Assembly (NCBI GenBank): GCA_937895775.1
Contig: CALBLD010000092.1
Coordinates: forward strand, 1 to 12,808
DNA: 12,808 bases
Origin: an uncultured Clostridia bacterium
GTDB taxonomy: Bacteria > Bacillota > Clostridia > Oscillospirales > CAG-272
Reading direction: 5' to 3'
The translations under genes were made by a program, and so were the position numbers. Below the pieces are notes generated by a model that worked only from the letters and a program-made list of their open reading frames with translations, had not been told where the DNA came from and searched no databases. Below, piece by piece: positions 7,136-12,808 of the stretch; within the stretch, counting starts at the first letter, position 1, and the number at the start of each line of letters is the position of its first letter.

Positions 7136-7166
7136 TTTTTCACACTTTCCACAGACTTTTCAACAG
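7136..7166 (+). repeat. DnaA-box module, copy 2
   Basis: This has the same layout as the copy 56 bases upstream: two abutting 9-mers (TTTTTCACA, CTTTCCACA), then GAC and TTTTCAACAG. The right 19 bases are identical and the left 12 have diverged while keeping box-like character. It ends 55 bases before the start codon of the membrane-protein gene. Confidence 0.8.
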
Positions 7167-7221
7167 TTTTATTCAGTTTTCGGCATTTTACATTCTTTTT
7201 TATGCAAAAGGAGCTTTCCCG

Positions 7222-8067
7222 ATGAAAAAAAACTATCTTTCAAAAACAGTCTTTTTCGTCTGCGTCACAGTCACCGCAGTCGCCTGCGTGATCCTGTCTT
7301 TTCTGCTCGGAGCCGGCTATGATGCCGCGCTGAAGCTGGTCGCCGCGGACCTGCCGGGATGGGTGATCCCGTCATTATATGCGCTTTTCGGCGGCTTCGC
7401 CCTGTTCACCGTCATAACGATACCGCTTTTTCCGAAAAACGGCGGACAGACACCCGAGCCGTCGCCGATTCTGCCGACTGTCGGCTCGGCAATCATGATC
7501 GCCGCCGCACTCCTTTTCTGCCTCTCGGCGGTCTTTTCCTTCTTTCCGGACGACCGCATCGGTGAGCTCATGCTGAAAAGCACGTCAGACAGCAGATCGA
7601 TCGTGTTTGCCTCATATCTTGCAAAATTCGGCGCATATCTTGCGGTGGTCGCGATCGCCTACCCCTGCCTGCTCATAATTACAAAAAAATCAAATGCCGC
7701 TTTTGCGATGCTCGCCTCCCTCTGGATGCTCGCTCTGGCTCTCTGCGTCTATTTTGACATCGAAACACCCATGAATGACCCGGTGCGGCTTATCCGCATC
7801 GTCGGCTGTTCGGCGTCCGCCGCCGCGCTTCTCACCGAAGCGAGAGCGGGACTCGGCAAGCTCACAAAAAAATTTGCGCTGACCTTTGCCTCCTTCCTCC
7901 TGCCGCTTGTGCTTGCACCTGCGGTTTCGACGCTTCTGCTTTACGTTTGCGGCATATACCCGATCGACACATGGCTGTTTGCGTCGGCGGCAATGCTCGG
8001 AATCGGTATAATTACTCTTTCAAGGCTGGGCTCCGCCGCTTTCGCAAAAGACGGGGAGAGTGCCTGA
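7222..8067 (+). CDS. Unrecognised multi-pass membrane protein
   Basis: This 281-residue hydrophobic protein belongs to no family I can name. Likely membrane segments lie at about 9-30, 48-70, 86-108, 134-154, 158-179, 189-208, 218-243 and 248-270, giving about eight spans. Loops are short; the largest polar stretches are at about 71-85 (KNGGQTPEPSP) and 110-128. No catalytic motif or charged residue cluster within the membrane stands out. AAGGAG lies eight bases before the ATG, a good ribosome site, and the MKKN start suits a membrane protein. It is the first gene after the DnaA-box cluster, so its promoter must lie in or near that cluster, although no clear -35/-10 pair was found. Its TGA shares one base with the ATG of the methyltransferase gene, so the two are probably co-translated. 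Confidence 0.85.
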   Translation: MKKNYLSKTVFFVCVTVTAVACVILSFLLGAGYDAALKLVAADLPGWVIPSLYALFGGFALFTVITIPLFPKNGGQTPEPSPILPTVGSAIMIAAALLFCLSAVFSFFPDDRIGELMLKSTSDSRSIVFASYLAKFGAYLAVVAIAYPCLLIITKKSNAAFAMLASLWMLALALCVYFDIETPMNDPVRLIRIVGCSASAAALLTEARAGLGKLTKKFALTFASFLLPLVLAPAVSTLLLYVCGIYPIDTWLFASAAMLGIGIITLSRLGSAAFAKDGESA

Positions 8068-8828
8068 TGCTCGGACAGTATTCGGTTCTTGCCCCCTTCT
8101 ACGACAGTCTGAACGGCGGGACGTTCGACTACGACGGCTATGCCGATGCCGTCGAAAAGCTCCTTGACAAAAACGGCATACCGAAAGGATCGCTCCTGCT
8201 TGATCTTGCCTGCGGCACCGGCGCAATGACCCTGCGCCTCCTGAAAAAGGGCTACGACGTGATCGGAGTCGATCTTTCGCCCGAGATGCTCGGCGTCTGT
8301 CGCGAAAACTGCGAAAACGAAGGCTTTTCCCCCCTCCTGCTCTGCCAGGACATGTGTTCCCTCGATCTTTACGGCACCGTCGAAGCGGCGGTCTGCTGTC
8401 TTGATTCGGTCAACTATCTGACGGGCGACGGCGAACTCGACATCCTTTTTTCAAAGCTCAAAAACTTTATTTCTCCGGGCGGACTCTTCATCTTTGACAT
8501 AAATACCGAGCGCAAGTTCGGCGAGATCTACGCAAACAACGTCTACACCTACGACGCGGACGGCGTTTTCTGCGTCTGGCAGAACTCATTTGATGAAAAA
8601 ACAAGACTCTGCGACTTTGATCTTACCTTTTTTATCGAAGAAAAAAAGGGACTGTACCGCCGCGCCGAGGAACATCAGTGCGAACGCTGTTACACGGTCG
8701 ATGAAATTTCGTCGGCGGCAAAAAACAACCTCTTCACGCTTGAAGCGGTCTGCCGTGACGTCCGGTTTGCCCCGTCGGACGGCAGTGAGGAGCGGTCATA
8801 TTGCATCTGCAGAAGAAATAAACTTTAA
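8067..8828 (+). CDS. Class I SAM-dependent methyltransferase
   Basis: This 253-residue protein has a Rossmann-type methyltransferase fold. LLDLACGTG (44-52) is motif I for SAM binding, VIGVDLSPEML (65-75) carries the acidic residue that holds the ribose, and LDSVNYL (112-118) and PGGLFIFDINT (137-147) follow in the expected order. The reading frame is open further upstream, to an ATG at 7947. The start at 8067 is preferred because GGGGAG precedes it, it overlaps the upstream stop as TGATG, and YSVLAPFYDSL is a typical beginning for this family. The substrate is unknown; a small molecule is as likely as RNA or protein. It lies between the membrane protein and the SLOG gene (27-base gap), in a run of same-strand genes ending with rnhA. 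Confidence 0.9.
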   Translation: MLGQYSVLAPFYDSLNGGTFDYDGYADAVEKLLDKNGIPKGSLLLDLACGTGAMTLRLLKKGYDVIGVDLSPEMLGVCRENCENEGFSPLLLCQDMCSLDLYGTVEAAVCCLDSVNYLTGDGELDILFSKLKNFISPGGLFIFDINTERKFGEIYANNVYTYDADGVFCVWQNSFDEKTRLCDFDLTFFIEEKKGLYRRAEEHQCERCYTVDEISSAAKNNLFTLEAVCRDVRFAPSDGSEERSYCICRRNKL

Positions 8829-8855
8829 TATAAATAATGAAGGGACAGTGATTGC

Positions 8856-9386
8856 ATGGACATTATCAGAGCCTGCGCATTTACCGGACACAGGTCGCTG
8901 ACTGCCGCCGAGATGAAAGCGGCATCCGATATTCTGAGGAAAAAACTCGCCGATCTTATCGACAACCACGGAACGGTCGAATTTTACCTCGGAGGTGCGC
9001 TCGGATTCGATACCGCCGCCGCGGTCGCACTTGCGCATCTGAAAAAAGAGGGTTACAACGGCAGATTCAGAATGATTCTCGCCTGCCCGCACAAGGGGCA
9101 GGAAGCGAGATGGAAGCCTGCGGACAAGGAACTTTACGCAAAGCTTTACGGCTATTACGACGAGGTCAGGTGCCTGTACGACGGGTATGTTGACGGGTGT
9201 ATGAAGGAAAGAAATTACTTCATGGTTGACAACTGCAATCTGCTTATCGCCTGCTGTGATCCGCGCAGACGCACGGGCGGCAGCTTTCAGACGGTCAATT
9301 ACGCAAAAAAGAAGGGGGTTCCTGTTGACAACCTCTTCTTTGAAATAAAGGATGCTGCGGGAAACGGAAGTGTCTGCGATGGCTGA
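8856..9386 (+). CDS. SLOG-fold protein, YpsA/DUF1273-like
   Basis: This 176-residue cytosolic protein resembles the YpsA (DUF1273) group of the SLOG superfamily, Rossmann-like proteins thought to bind nucleotide-derived ligands. Motifs are FTGHR at 9-13, LGGALGFDTAAA at 45-56 (the glycine-rich ligand loop), RNYFMVDNCNLLIA at 119-132 and GGSFQTVNYA at 141-150. Length matches Bacillus YpsA (about 180), which affects cell division, but whether that role carries over is unknown. The ribosome site AAGGGA is about 11 bases before the ATG. Its last eight bases overlap the prmC start chosen here. It stands between a methyltransferase and a release-factor methyltransferase; no toxin or defence effector gene is adjacent, so a housekeeping role is favoured over a conflict system. 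Confidence 0.85.
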   Translation: MDIIRACAFTGHRSLTAAEMKAASDILRKKLADLIDNHGTVEFYLGGALGFDTAAAVALAHLKKEGYNGRFRMILACPHKGQEARWKPADKELYAKLYGYYDEVRCLYDGYVDGCMKERNYFMVDNCNLLIACCDPRRRTGGSFQTVNYAKKKGVPVDNLFFEIKDAAGNGSVCDG

Positions 9387-10128
9387 AATCACCCGGGATG
9401 AACTGCGCATCATAAACGAGACATATTCCGACCCCGACGAGCGCAGGCGGGTCTGCGAAGCGGTGGAGTCGGGCGAAATGCTCGCATACATAATCGGCAA
9501 ATGGTTTTTTTACAGGCACGATTTCGTGATAAACCGCGACTGCCTTGTTCCCCGCCCCGACACCGAACGGGTTGCGGAGGAAGCGATCGCACTGCTTCCC
9601 GAAAACGGGAGCTTTGCCGATCTGTGCACAGGCTCGGGCTGTATCGGTCTTACCCTTCTTGACGAGCGGAAAGACTGCCGCCGCGGTCTTCTTATCGATC
9701 TGTCGGCGGGTGCGCTTGATGCAGCCGCGCAGTCGGCAAAGTTGCTCGGCTGTAATGAACGTGCCGCCCTCGTGACCGCCGACATACTTTCGGACGATCC
9801 GCTCGGCGACGAAAAGTTCGATCTCATAATATCGAATCCGCCCTACATAAGATCGGCGGATATCGACACATACCCGGGACTTGCGGCGGAGCCGCGGCTC
9901 GCACTCGACGGCGGTCGGGACGGACTTGTCTTTTACCGACGCATTGTCGGCACGTTTGCGAAAAATCTGGCAAACGGCGGCGCGTTCGTCTTTGAGATCG
10001 GCTTCGATCAGGCGGACGGTATCTCATCGATCGCCGACGAAAACGGTTTTGACGCAAAAATCGGAAAAGACTACTCGGGAAACGACCGCGTCGCGGTACT
10101 CAGGCGGCGGGATTCTTCCCGGCAATAA
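9379..10128 (+). CDS. prmC: Release factor glutamine methyltransferase PrmC
   Basis: This 249-residue enzyme methylates the GGQ glutamine of peptide chain release factors, using SAM. CLVPRPDTE (about 56-64) is the conserved linker before the catalytic domain, ADLCTGSGCIGL (80-91) is the SAM loop, and SNPPYI (152-157) is the catalytic NPPY motif. The C-terminal GNDRVAVLRR also fits the family. The start at 9379 is chosen because GGAAG lies about 10 bases upstream; an in-frame ATG at 9352 has AAAGG abutting it with no spacing. With either start, the helical N-terminal lobe is about 20-30 residues shorter than in E. coli PrmC, which may weaken release-factor docking or be a lineage trait. The usual partner, prfA, is not adjacent. 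The ddl gene follows after 31 bases. Confidence 0.9.
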   Translation: MAEITRDELRIINETYSDPDERRRVCEAVESGEMLAYIIGKWFFYRHDFVINRDCLVPRPDTERVAEEAIALLPENGSFADLCTGSGCIGLTLLDERKDCRRGLLIDLSAGALDAAAQSAKLLGCNERAALVTADILSDDPLGDEKFDLIISNPPYIRSADIDTYPGLAAEPRLALDGGRDGLVFYRRIVGTFAKNLANGGAFVFEIGFDQADGISSIADENGFDAKIGKDYSGNDRVAVLRRRDSSRQ

Positions 10129-10159
10129 TTATACAATTTACCGAAAGGACATATCAATC

Positions 10160-11215
10160 ATGAAAAAACAGGTCTGCGTCATATTCGGCGGCATGTCCTC
10201 CGAATATGAAGTTTCACTTTCCACGGCTTACTCGGTCATTTCCAATCTCGACAGAGAAAAATACGACTGCCGTATGCTCGGCATAACAAAGAACGGCAGG
10301 TGGTATCTTTACGACGGCGAGCCGTCGGCACTGCCGGACGGCAGCTGGTGCGGCGACAGCGCACATCTCACCCCCGCATACATCGCTCCGACACGCGGAG
10401 TGAACGCAATTGTCTGCGAAAACGGCAAAAAGCTCCCGATTGACGTTATTTTTCCCGCAGTCCACGGCGAATATGCCGAGGACGGCAGTCTCCAGGGACT
10501 GCTGGAGCTGTCGGGCATACCTTTTGTCGGCTCGGGATGCAAAGCTTCGGCGGCAGCCATGGACAAAGCGACGACAAAAGCGATAATTTCGCTTACCGAC
10601 GTCACTCAGGCAAAATGCATAGTCGTCCGCAAGGGAGAAAGTTACAACAAAGTCCTGTCGGAAGTGAGCGAAAAACTCGGCTTCCCGGTATTCGTAAAAC
10701 CGTCGTCCGCAGGCTCTTCGGTCGGAGTGAGCAAGGTCATGACCGCCGACGGGCTGATCCCCGCGCTTGAAAAGGCGGCGCTGACCGACACAAAGATACT
10801 TATTGAGGAATACATCCGCGGCAGAGAGGTCGAAGTCGCCGTCATGGGCAACGACAATGCGGTCACATCGGTCTGCGGCGAGATCGATCCGGGCGCAGAA
10901 TTCTACGACTACAAGGCAAAATACCGGTCGGACAGCGCATCCTACTATATCCCCGCGCGCATCGGGGAGGCTCTGTCCGAACAGATAAAGAAAAACGCGC
11001 TCACCGTTTACAGGGCACTCGGCTGCAAGGGACTTTCAAGAGTTGACTTTTTCGTCACAGACGACGGCAGAGCGATCTTCAACGAGATCAACACGCTTCC
11101 CGGTTTTACCTCGATCAGCATGTATCCGAAACTGTTCATGGCAGGCGGCATGACCTATCCCGAAATCATTGACAGGCTCATCGCGCTTGCCTGCGAAGGA
11201 GAGCGGACACTTTGA
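10160..11215 (+). CDS. ddl: D-alanine--D-alanine ligase
   Basis: This 351-residue ATP-grasp enzyme joins two D-alanines in the cytosol for the peptidoglycan stem peptide. FGGMSSEYEVSLSTA (9-23) is the N-terminal substrate signature, AGSSVGVSK the mobile ATP-binding loop, and NEINTLPGFT (308-317) the metal- and product-binding segment. FYDYKAKY in the omega loop carries the Tyr typical of D-Ala-D-Ala ligases and not the replacement seen in VanA-type D-Ala-D-Lac ligases, so this is a vancomycin-susceptible type. The frame is open further upstream, into prmC, but the family begins exactly at the ATG at 10160 (MKKQVCVIFGG), with AAAGGA about 10 bases before it. The stop overlaps the rnhA start by four bases. 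Confidence 0.96.
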   Translation: MKKQVCVIFGGMSSEYEVSLSTAYSVISNLDREKYDCRMLGITKNGRWYLYDGEPSALPDGSWCGDSAHLTPAYIAPTRGVNAIVCENGKKLPIDVIFPAVHGEYAEDGSLQGLLELSGIPFVGSGCKASAAAMDKATTKAIISLTDVTQAKCIVVRKGESYNKVLSEVSEKLGFPVFVKPSSAGSSVGVSKVMTADGLIPALEKAALTDTKILIEEYIRGREVEVAVMGNDNAVTSVCGEIDPGAEFYDYKAKYRSDSASYYIPARIGEALSEQIKKNALTVYRALGCKGLSRVDFFVTDDGRAIFNEINTLPGFTSISMYPKLFMAGGMTYPEIIDRLIALACEGERTL

Positions 11216-11655
11216 AAAAGGTTGAGATCTACACGGACGGCGCATGCAGAGGCAACCCGGGTCCGGGCGGCTGGGGAGCGATCCTCGTCTGCGGAAAAGC
11301 CGAAAAAGAACTTTCGGGCGGAGATGCCGAAACGACAAACAACCGCATGGAACTGATGGGCGCAATCGCCGCCTTTGAAGCACTGAAGGAACCCTGCTCG
11401 GTCACCTTCACCTCCGACTCGCAGTATGTGATAAACGGGCTTGAAAAGGGGTGGGCGGTCGGCTGGAAAAAGCGCGGCTGGAAAAAGTCGGACGGCTCGG
11501 CGGCGCAGAATCCGCAGCTCTGGGACAGACTGCTTGCGGCGATCGCTCCGCATGAGATAAAATATGTCTGGGTCAGGGGGCATAACGGTCACCCCTACAA
11601 CGAACGGTGCGACTCGCTCGCCACCTCGTATGCCGACCGATATACGAAAAAATAA
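11212..11655 (+). CDS. rnhA: Ribonuclease HI
   Basis: This 147-residue enzyme cleaves the RNA strand of RNA:DNA hybrids, removing primers and R-loops. The four catalytic acids are Asp9 (YTDGACRGNPGPGGWG), Glu47 (NNRMELMG), Asp69 (TSDSQYVINGL) and Asp134 (ERCDSLA), with His124 in RGHNGHPYN. A basic, aromatic stretch at 80-92 (GWAVGWKKRGWKK) corresponds to the handle region of E. coli-type RNase HI, so this is a standalone HI enzyme with full substrate grip. The start codon is TTG; it overlaps the ddl TGA (TTGA), and AAGGAGAG lies about 10 bases before it. An ATG start would cut off Asp9. It is the last gene before the strong palindrome at 11673. Confidence 0.97.
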   Translation: MKKVEIYTDGACRGNPGPGGWGAILVCGKAEKELSGGDAETTNNRMELMGAIAAFEALKEPCSVTFTSDSQYVINGLEKGWAVGWKKRGWKKSDGSAAQNPQLWDRLLAAIAPHEIKYVWVRGHNGHPYNERCDSLATSYADRYTKK

Positions 11656-11672
11656 TGCGACAATACCGATTT

Positions 11673-11703
11673 ACGTCCCCCGAAAAATTTTTTCGGGGGA
11701 CGT
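11673..11703 (+). terminator. Perfect 31-base palindromic hairpin after rnhA
   Basis: The arms pair for 15 bases around a single central T at 11688: ACGTCCCCCG followed by A5, then T6 followed by CGGGGGACGT. The GC-rich 10-bp stem begins 17 bases after the rnhA stop and should stop or strongly stabilise transcripts. Unlike a standard intrinsic terminator, the T-run lies inside the hairpin and no T-tract follows. Because it is symmetric, it could act on both strands or bind a dimeric protein. Confidence 0.7.
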
Positions 11704-11752
11704 GCGATAAAATGTCCTTCCCATGCGTTAATATAATGAAAGGTGTGAAACT

Positions 11753-12322
11753 ATGCTGCTTTATTCCTGCAAACCGGTAAAAACAGAAAAAAAGCAAAAA
11801 GGCGACGACGTCGATACAGAGAAACTGCTCCAAGGCATATCTGCAGGTGACAAGGCCTCTTTGGAACAGCTCTATCTCCGGACAAGCTCTGCCGTGTACG
11901 GTTTTGCCCTTTCGATTCTTAAGAACGCACATGACGCCGAGGATGTTCTCCACGACTGCTATATAGCCGTATGGGAGAATGCCGCAGGCTACCGCCCGCA
12001 GGGCAAACCGCTTGCGTGGATACTGACGATCACGAAAAATCTCTGCATGCAGCTTCTGCGCGGACGGAAAAGAAGCTCCGAACTTGCCGAAGACGATTGG
12101 GAGCCGTATTTTACGGACGCCGATTCGATTTCGGTAGAGGACCGCTGTATTATCGGGCTTTGCATGGAAAAGCTCGATGACACCGAACGGCAGATAGTAT
12201 CGCTTCATGCGATCACCGGTCTGCGTCACAGAGAGATAGCATCAATCCTCGGTCTTCCTCTGTCAACCGTTCTTTCGAAATACACCAGAGCACTGAAAAA
12301 GCTCAGAAAACACTTGCAATAG
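11753..12322 (+). CDS. ECF-type RNA polymerase sigma factor
   Basis: This 189-residue protein has the two-domain layout of ECF sigma-70 factors. Region 2 spans about 33-103, with LYLRTSSAVYGFAL, the acidic DAEDVLHDCYIAVWEN (core and -10 binding) and PLAWILTITKNLC. Region 4 spans about 135-187, with the helix-turn-helix HREIASILGLPLSTVLSKYTRALKKL for -35 recognition. AAAGGTG is seven bases before the ATG. The first 22 residues are Lys-rich and lie outside the conserved domains. The gene stands alone after the rnhA palindrome and is followed within 12 bases by a membrane protein with an RsgI-like domain, its probable anti-sigma factor. ECF factors often drive their own operon, but no convincing paired promoter elements were found here. 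Confidence 0.93.
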   Translation: MLLYSCKPVKTEKKQKGDDVDTEKLLQGISAGDKASLEQLYLRTSSAVYGFALSILKNAHDAEDVLHDCYIAVWENAAGYRPQGKPLAWILTITKNLCMQLLRGRKRSSELAEDDWEPYFTDADSISVEDRCIIGLCMEKLDDTERQIVSLHAITGLRHREIASILGLPLSTVLSKYTRALKKLRKHLQ

Positions 12323-12334
12323 GAGGCGGCAACT

Positions 12335-12808
12335 GTGAAAAATTCAGAAATAAACGAAAAACTCCGGAGGGCATACAAAAATGCAACACCGGATATCAGG
12401 TCTGCTGTTCTTTCCGACTGCAAAAAGCAGAAAGGACAAATTATCGAAATGAACCCCCCTGTTAAAAGAAAACAAAACTACCTGCGGCTTGCGGCAATCG
12501 CCGCCTGCCTCTGTCTATGCATTACCGCGGGCGCATTGTTCGGCATAGGCGCATACCGCGCGGAAAACACCGTCGATTCAACCGTATCGCTCGATGTCAA
12601 CCCGAGCATCGAATTACAGATCAACAAGAAAGAGCGCGTGCTTGACGTTGTCGCGCTTAACAACGACGGAAAAGCAATTGTCGGCGACATGGAACTTGTC
12701 GGCTGCAAACTTGACGTTGCGGTCAGTGCGCTGATCGGATCGATGCTCAAGAACGGTTACCTCAGCGAACTTGCAAACTCAATTCTTGTAAGCGTTGACA
12801 ATAAAAAC
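12335..12808 (+). CDS. RsgI-like membrane anti-sigma factor (5' part)
   Basis: The frame is open for 158 codons to the window edge. The start is GTG at 12335, with AGGAGG eight bases upstream, overlapping the sigma-factor stop. Residues 1-48 form a cytosolic, charged segment (EKLRRAYKNATPDIRSAVLSD) that would hold the sigma factor. Residues 50-71 are one membrane helix. The outside part from about 80 contains STVSLDVNPSIELQINKKER, ALNNDGKAIV and LKNGYL, matching the conserved extracytoplasmic domain of RsgI-family anti-sigma factors. RsgI proteins of Clostridium sense polysaccharides through additional C-terminal domains and control SigI; here any sensor would lie beyond the window. The neighbour is an ECF sigma factor and not SigI, so the regulon cannot be guessed. 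The translation was made by hand. Confidence 0.85.
   Translation, partial: MKNSEINEKLRRAYKNATPDIRSAVLSDCKKQKGQIIEMNPPVKRKQNYLRLAAIAACLCLCITAGALFGIGAYRAENTVDSTVSLDVNPSIELQINKKERVLDVVALNNDGKAIVGDMELVGCKLDVAVSALIGSMLKNGYLSELANSILVSVDNKN

Larger units (their letters stand above)
6934..7166 (+). promoter_or_regulatory. Cluster of DnaA-box-like sites
   Basis: The 316-base gap after nrdR holds a dense set of 9-mers like the DnaA box TTATCCACA. Plus-strand sites are TTATCCACA (6952, perfect), TTTTCCACA (6967 and 7080), TAATCCACA (7089), TTTTTCACA (7136) and CTTTCCACA (7145). TTTTCAACA, a weaker variant, is at 7101 and 7157. On the minus strand, TTTTCAACA is at 6942-6934 and TTATCCGCA at 7030-7022. 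That makes ten sites in about 230 bases, most in one orientation. GC is 60 of 180 bases in 7021-7200, against about 67% in the sampled gene stretches. Box density plus an A/T-rich stretch recalls replication origins, but a DnaA-regulated promoter or a titration site is equally possible. Boxes are seen directly; DnaA binding is inferred. Confidence 0.65.

Noticed and set aside
6906..7221. Firm call of the gap as oriC
   Set aside because: No dnaA/dnaN/rpmH neighbours, genes on both sides co-oriented, and no skew switch in small hand counts. It is kept as a DnaA-box cluster only.
10160..11215. VanA-type D-Ala-D-Lac ligase or resistance cluster
   Set aside because: The omega loop keeps the DYKAKY form of ordinary Ddl, and no vanH or vanX-like active gene is adjacent.
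11732..11737. Perfect TATAAT before the sigma-factor gene
   Set aside because: It lies only 15 bases before the ATG and no TTGACA-like element is 16-18 bases upstream. A start site here would leave the ribosome site at or within the first bases of the transcript.

Overview
The window looks like a chromosomal segment of a GC-rich Firmicute, probably an uncultured clostridial lineage such as Oscillospirales. The basis is the gene content (ftsK/spoIIIE, holA, an RNase M5-like toprim protein, nrdR, a YpsA-like SLOG protein, and an ECF sigma factor paired with an RsgI-like membrane protein), strong AGGAGG-type ribosome binding sites and low-GC intergenic regions. The genus cannot be named from the sequence. 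No phage, transposon, CRISPR array, tRNA or rRNA was recognised. Most genes are housekeeping.

Layout. (1) 1-738, minus strand: 5' part of a secreted protein with an SH3-like module and a degenerate M15 (D-Ala-D-Ala peptidase-like) domain, with a good sigma-A promoter at 810-838. (2) 739-1034: divergent intergenic region with promoters facing away from each other and a structured leader for uppP. (3) 1035-6905, plus strand: uppP, ftsK, holA, an rnmV-like gene and nrdR. From ftsK to nrdR the genes are tightly spaced or overlap, which suggests one operon of chromosome and nucleotide functions. (4) 6906-7221: a 316-base gap, about 33% GC in its last two thirds, dense in DnaA-box-like 9-mers and carrying a duplicated 31-base module. 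This is the most unusual feature of the window. (5) 7222-11655, plus strand: an unknown eight-span membrane protein, a SAM methyltransferase, a YpsA-like SLOG protein, prmC, ddl and rnhA. Most junctions overlap or are under 35 bases, and the run ends at a perfect 31-base palindrome. (6) 11753-12808: an ECF sigma factor gene followed by the start of its likely membrane-bound anti-sigma partner, cut by the window end.

Functional themes. UppP (lipid carrier recycling), Ddl (D-Ala-D-Ala synthesis) and the M15-like protein all concern the cell wall. FtsK, HolA, NrdR and RNase HI concern DNA replication, segregation and dNTP supply, and they flank the DnaA-box cluster. That cluster could be an origin-like, DnaA-titrating or DnaA-regulated site. 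The genes on both sides point the same way, and my small hand counts show no switch in G/C skew, so it cannot be called oriC from this window alone.
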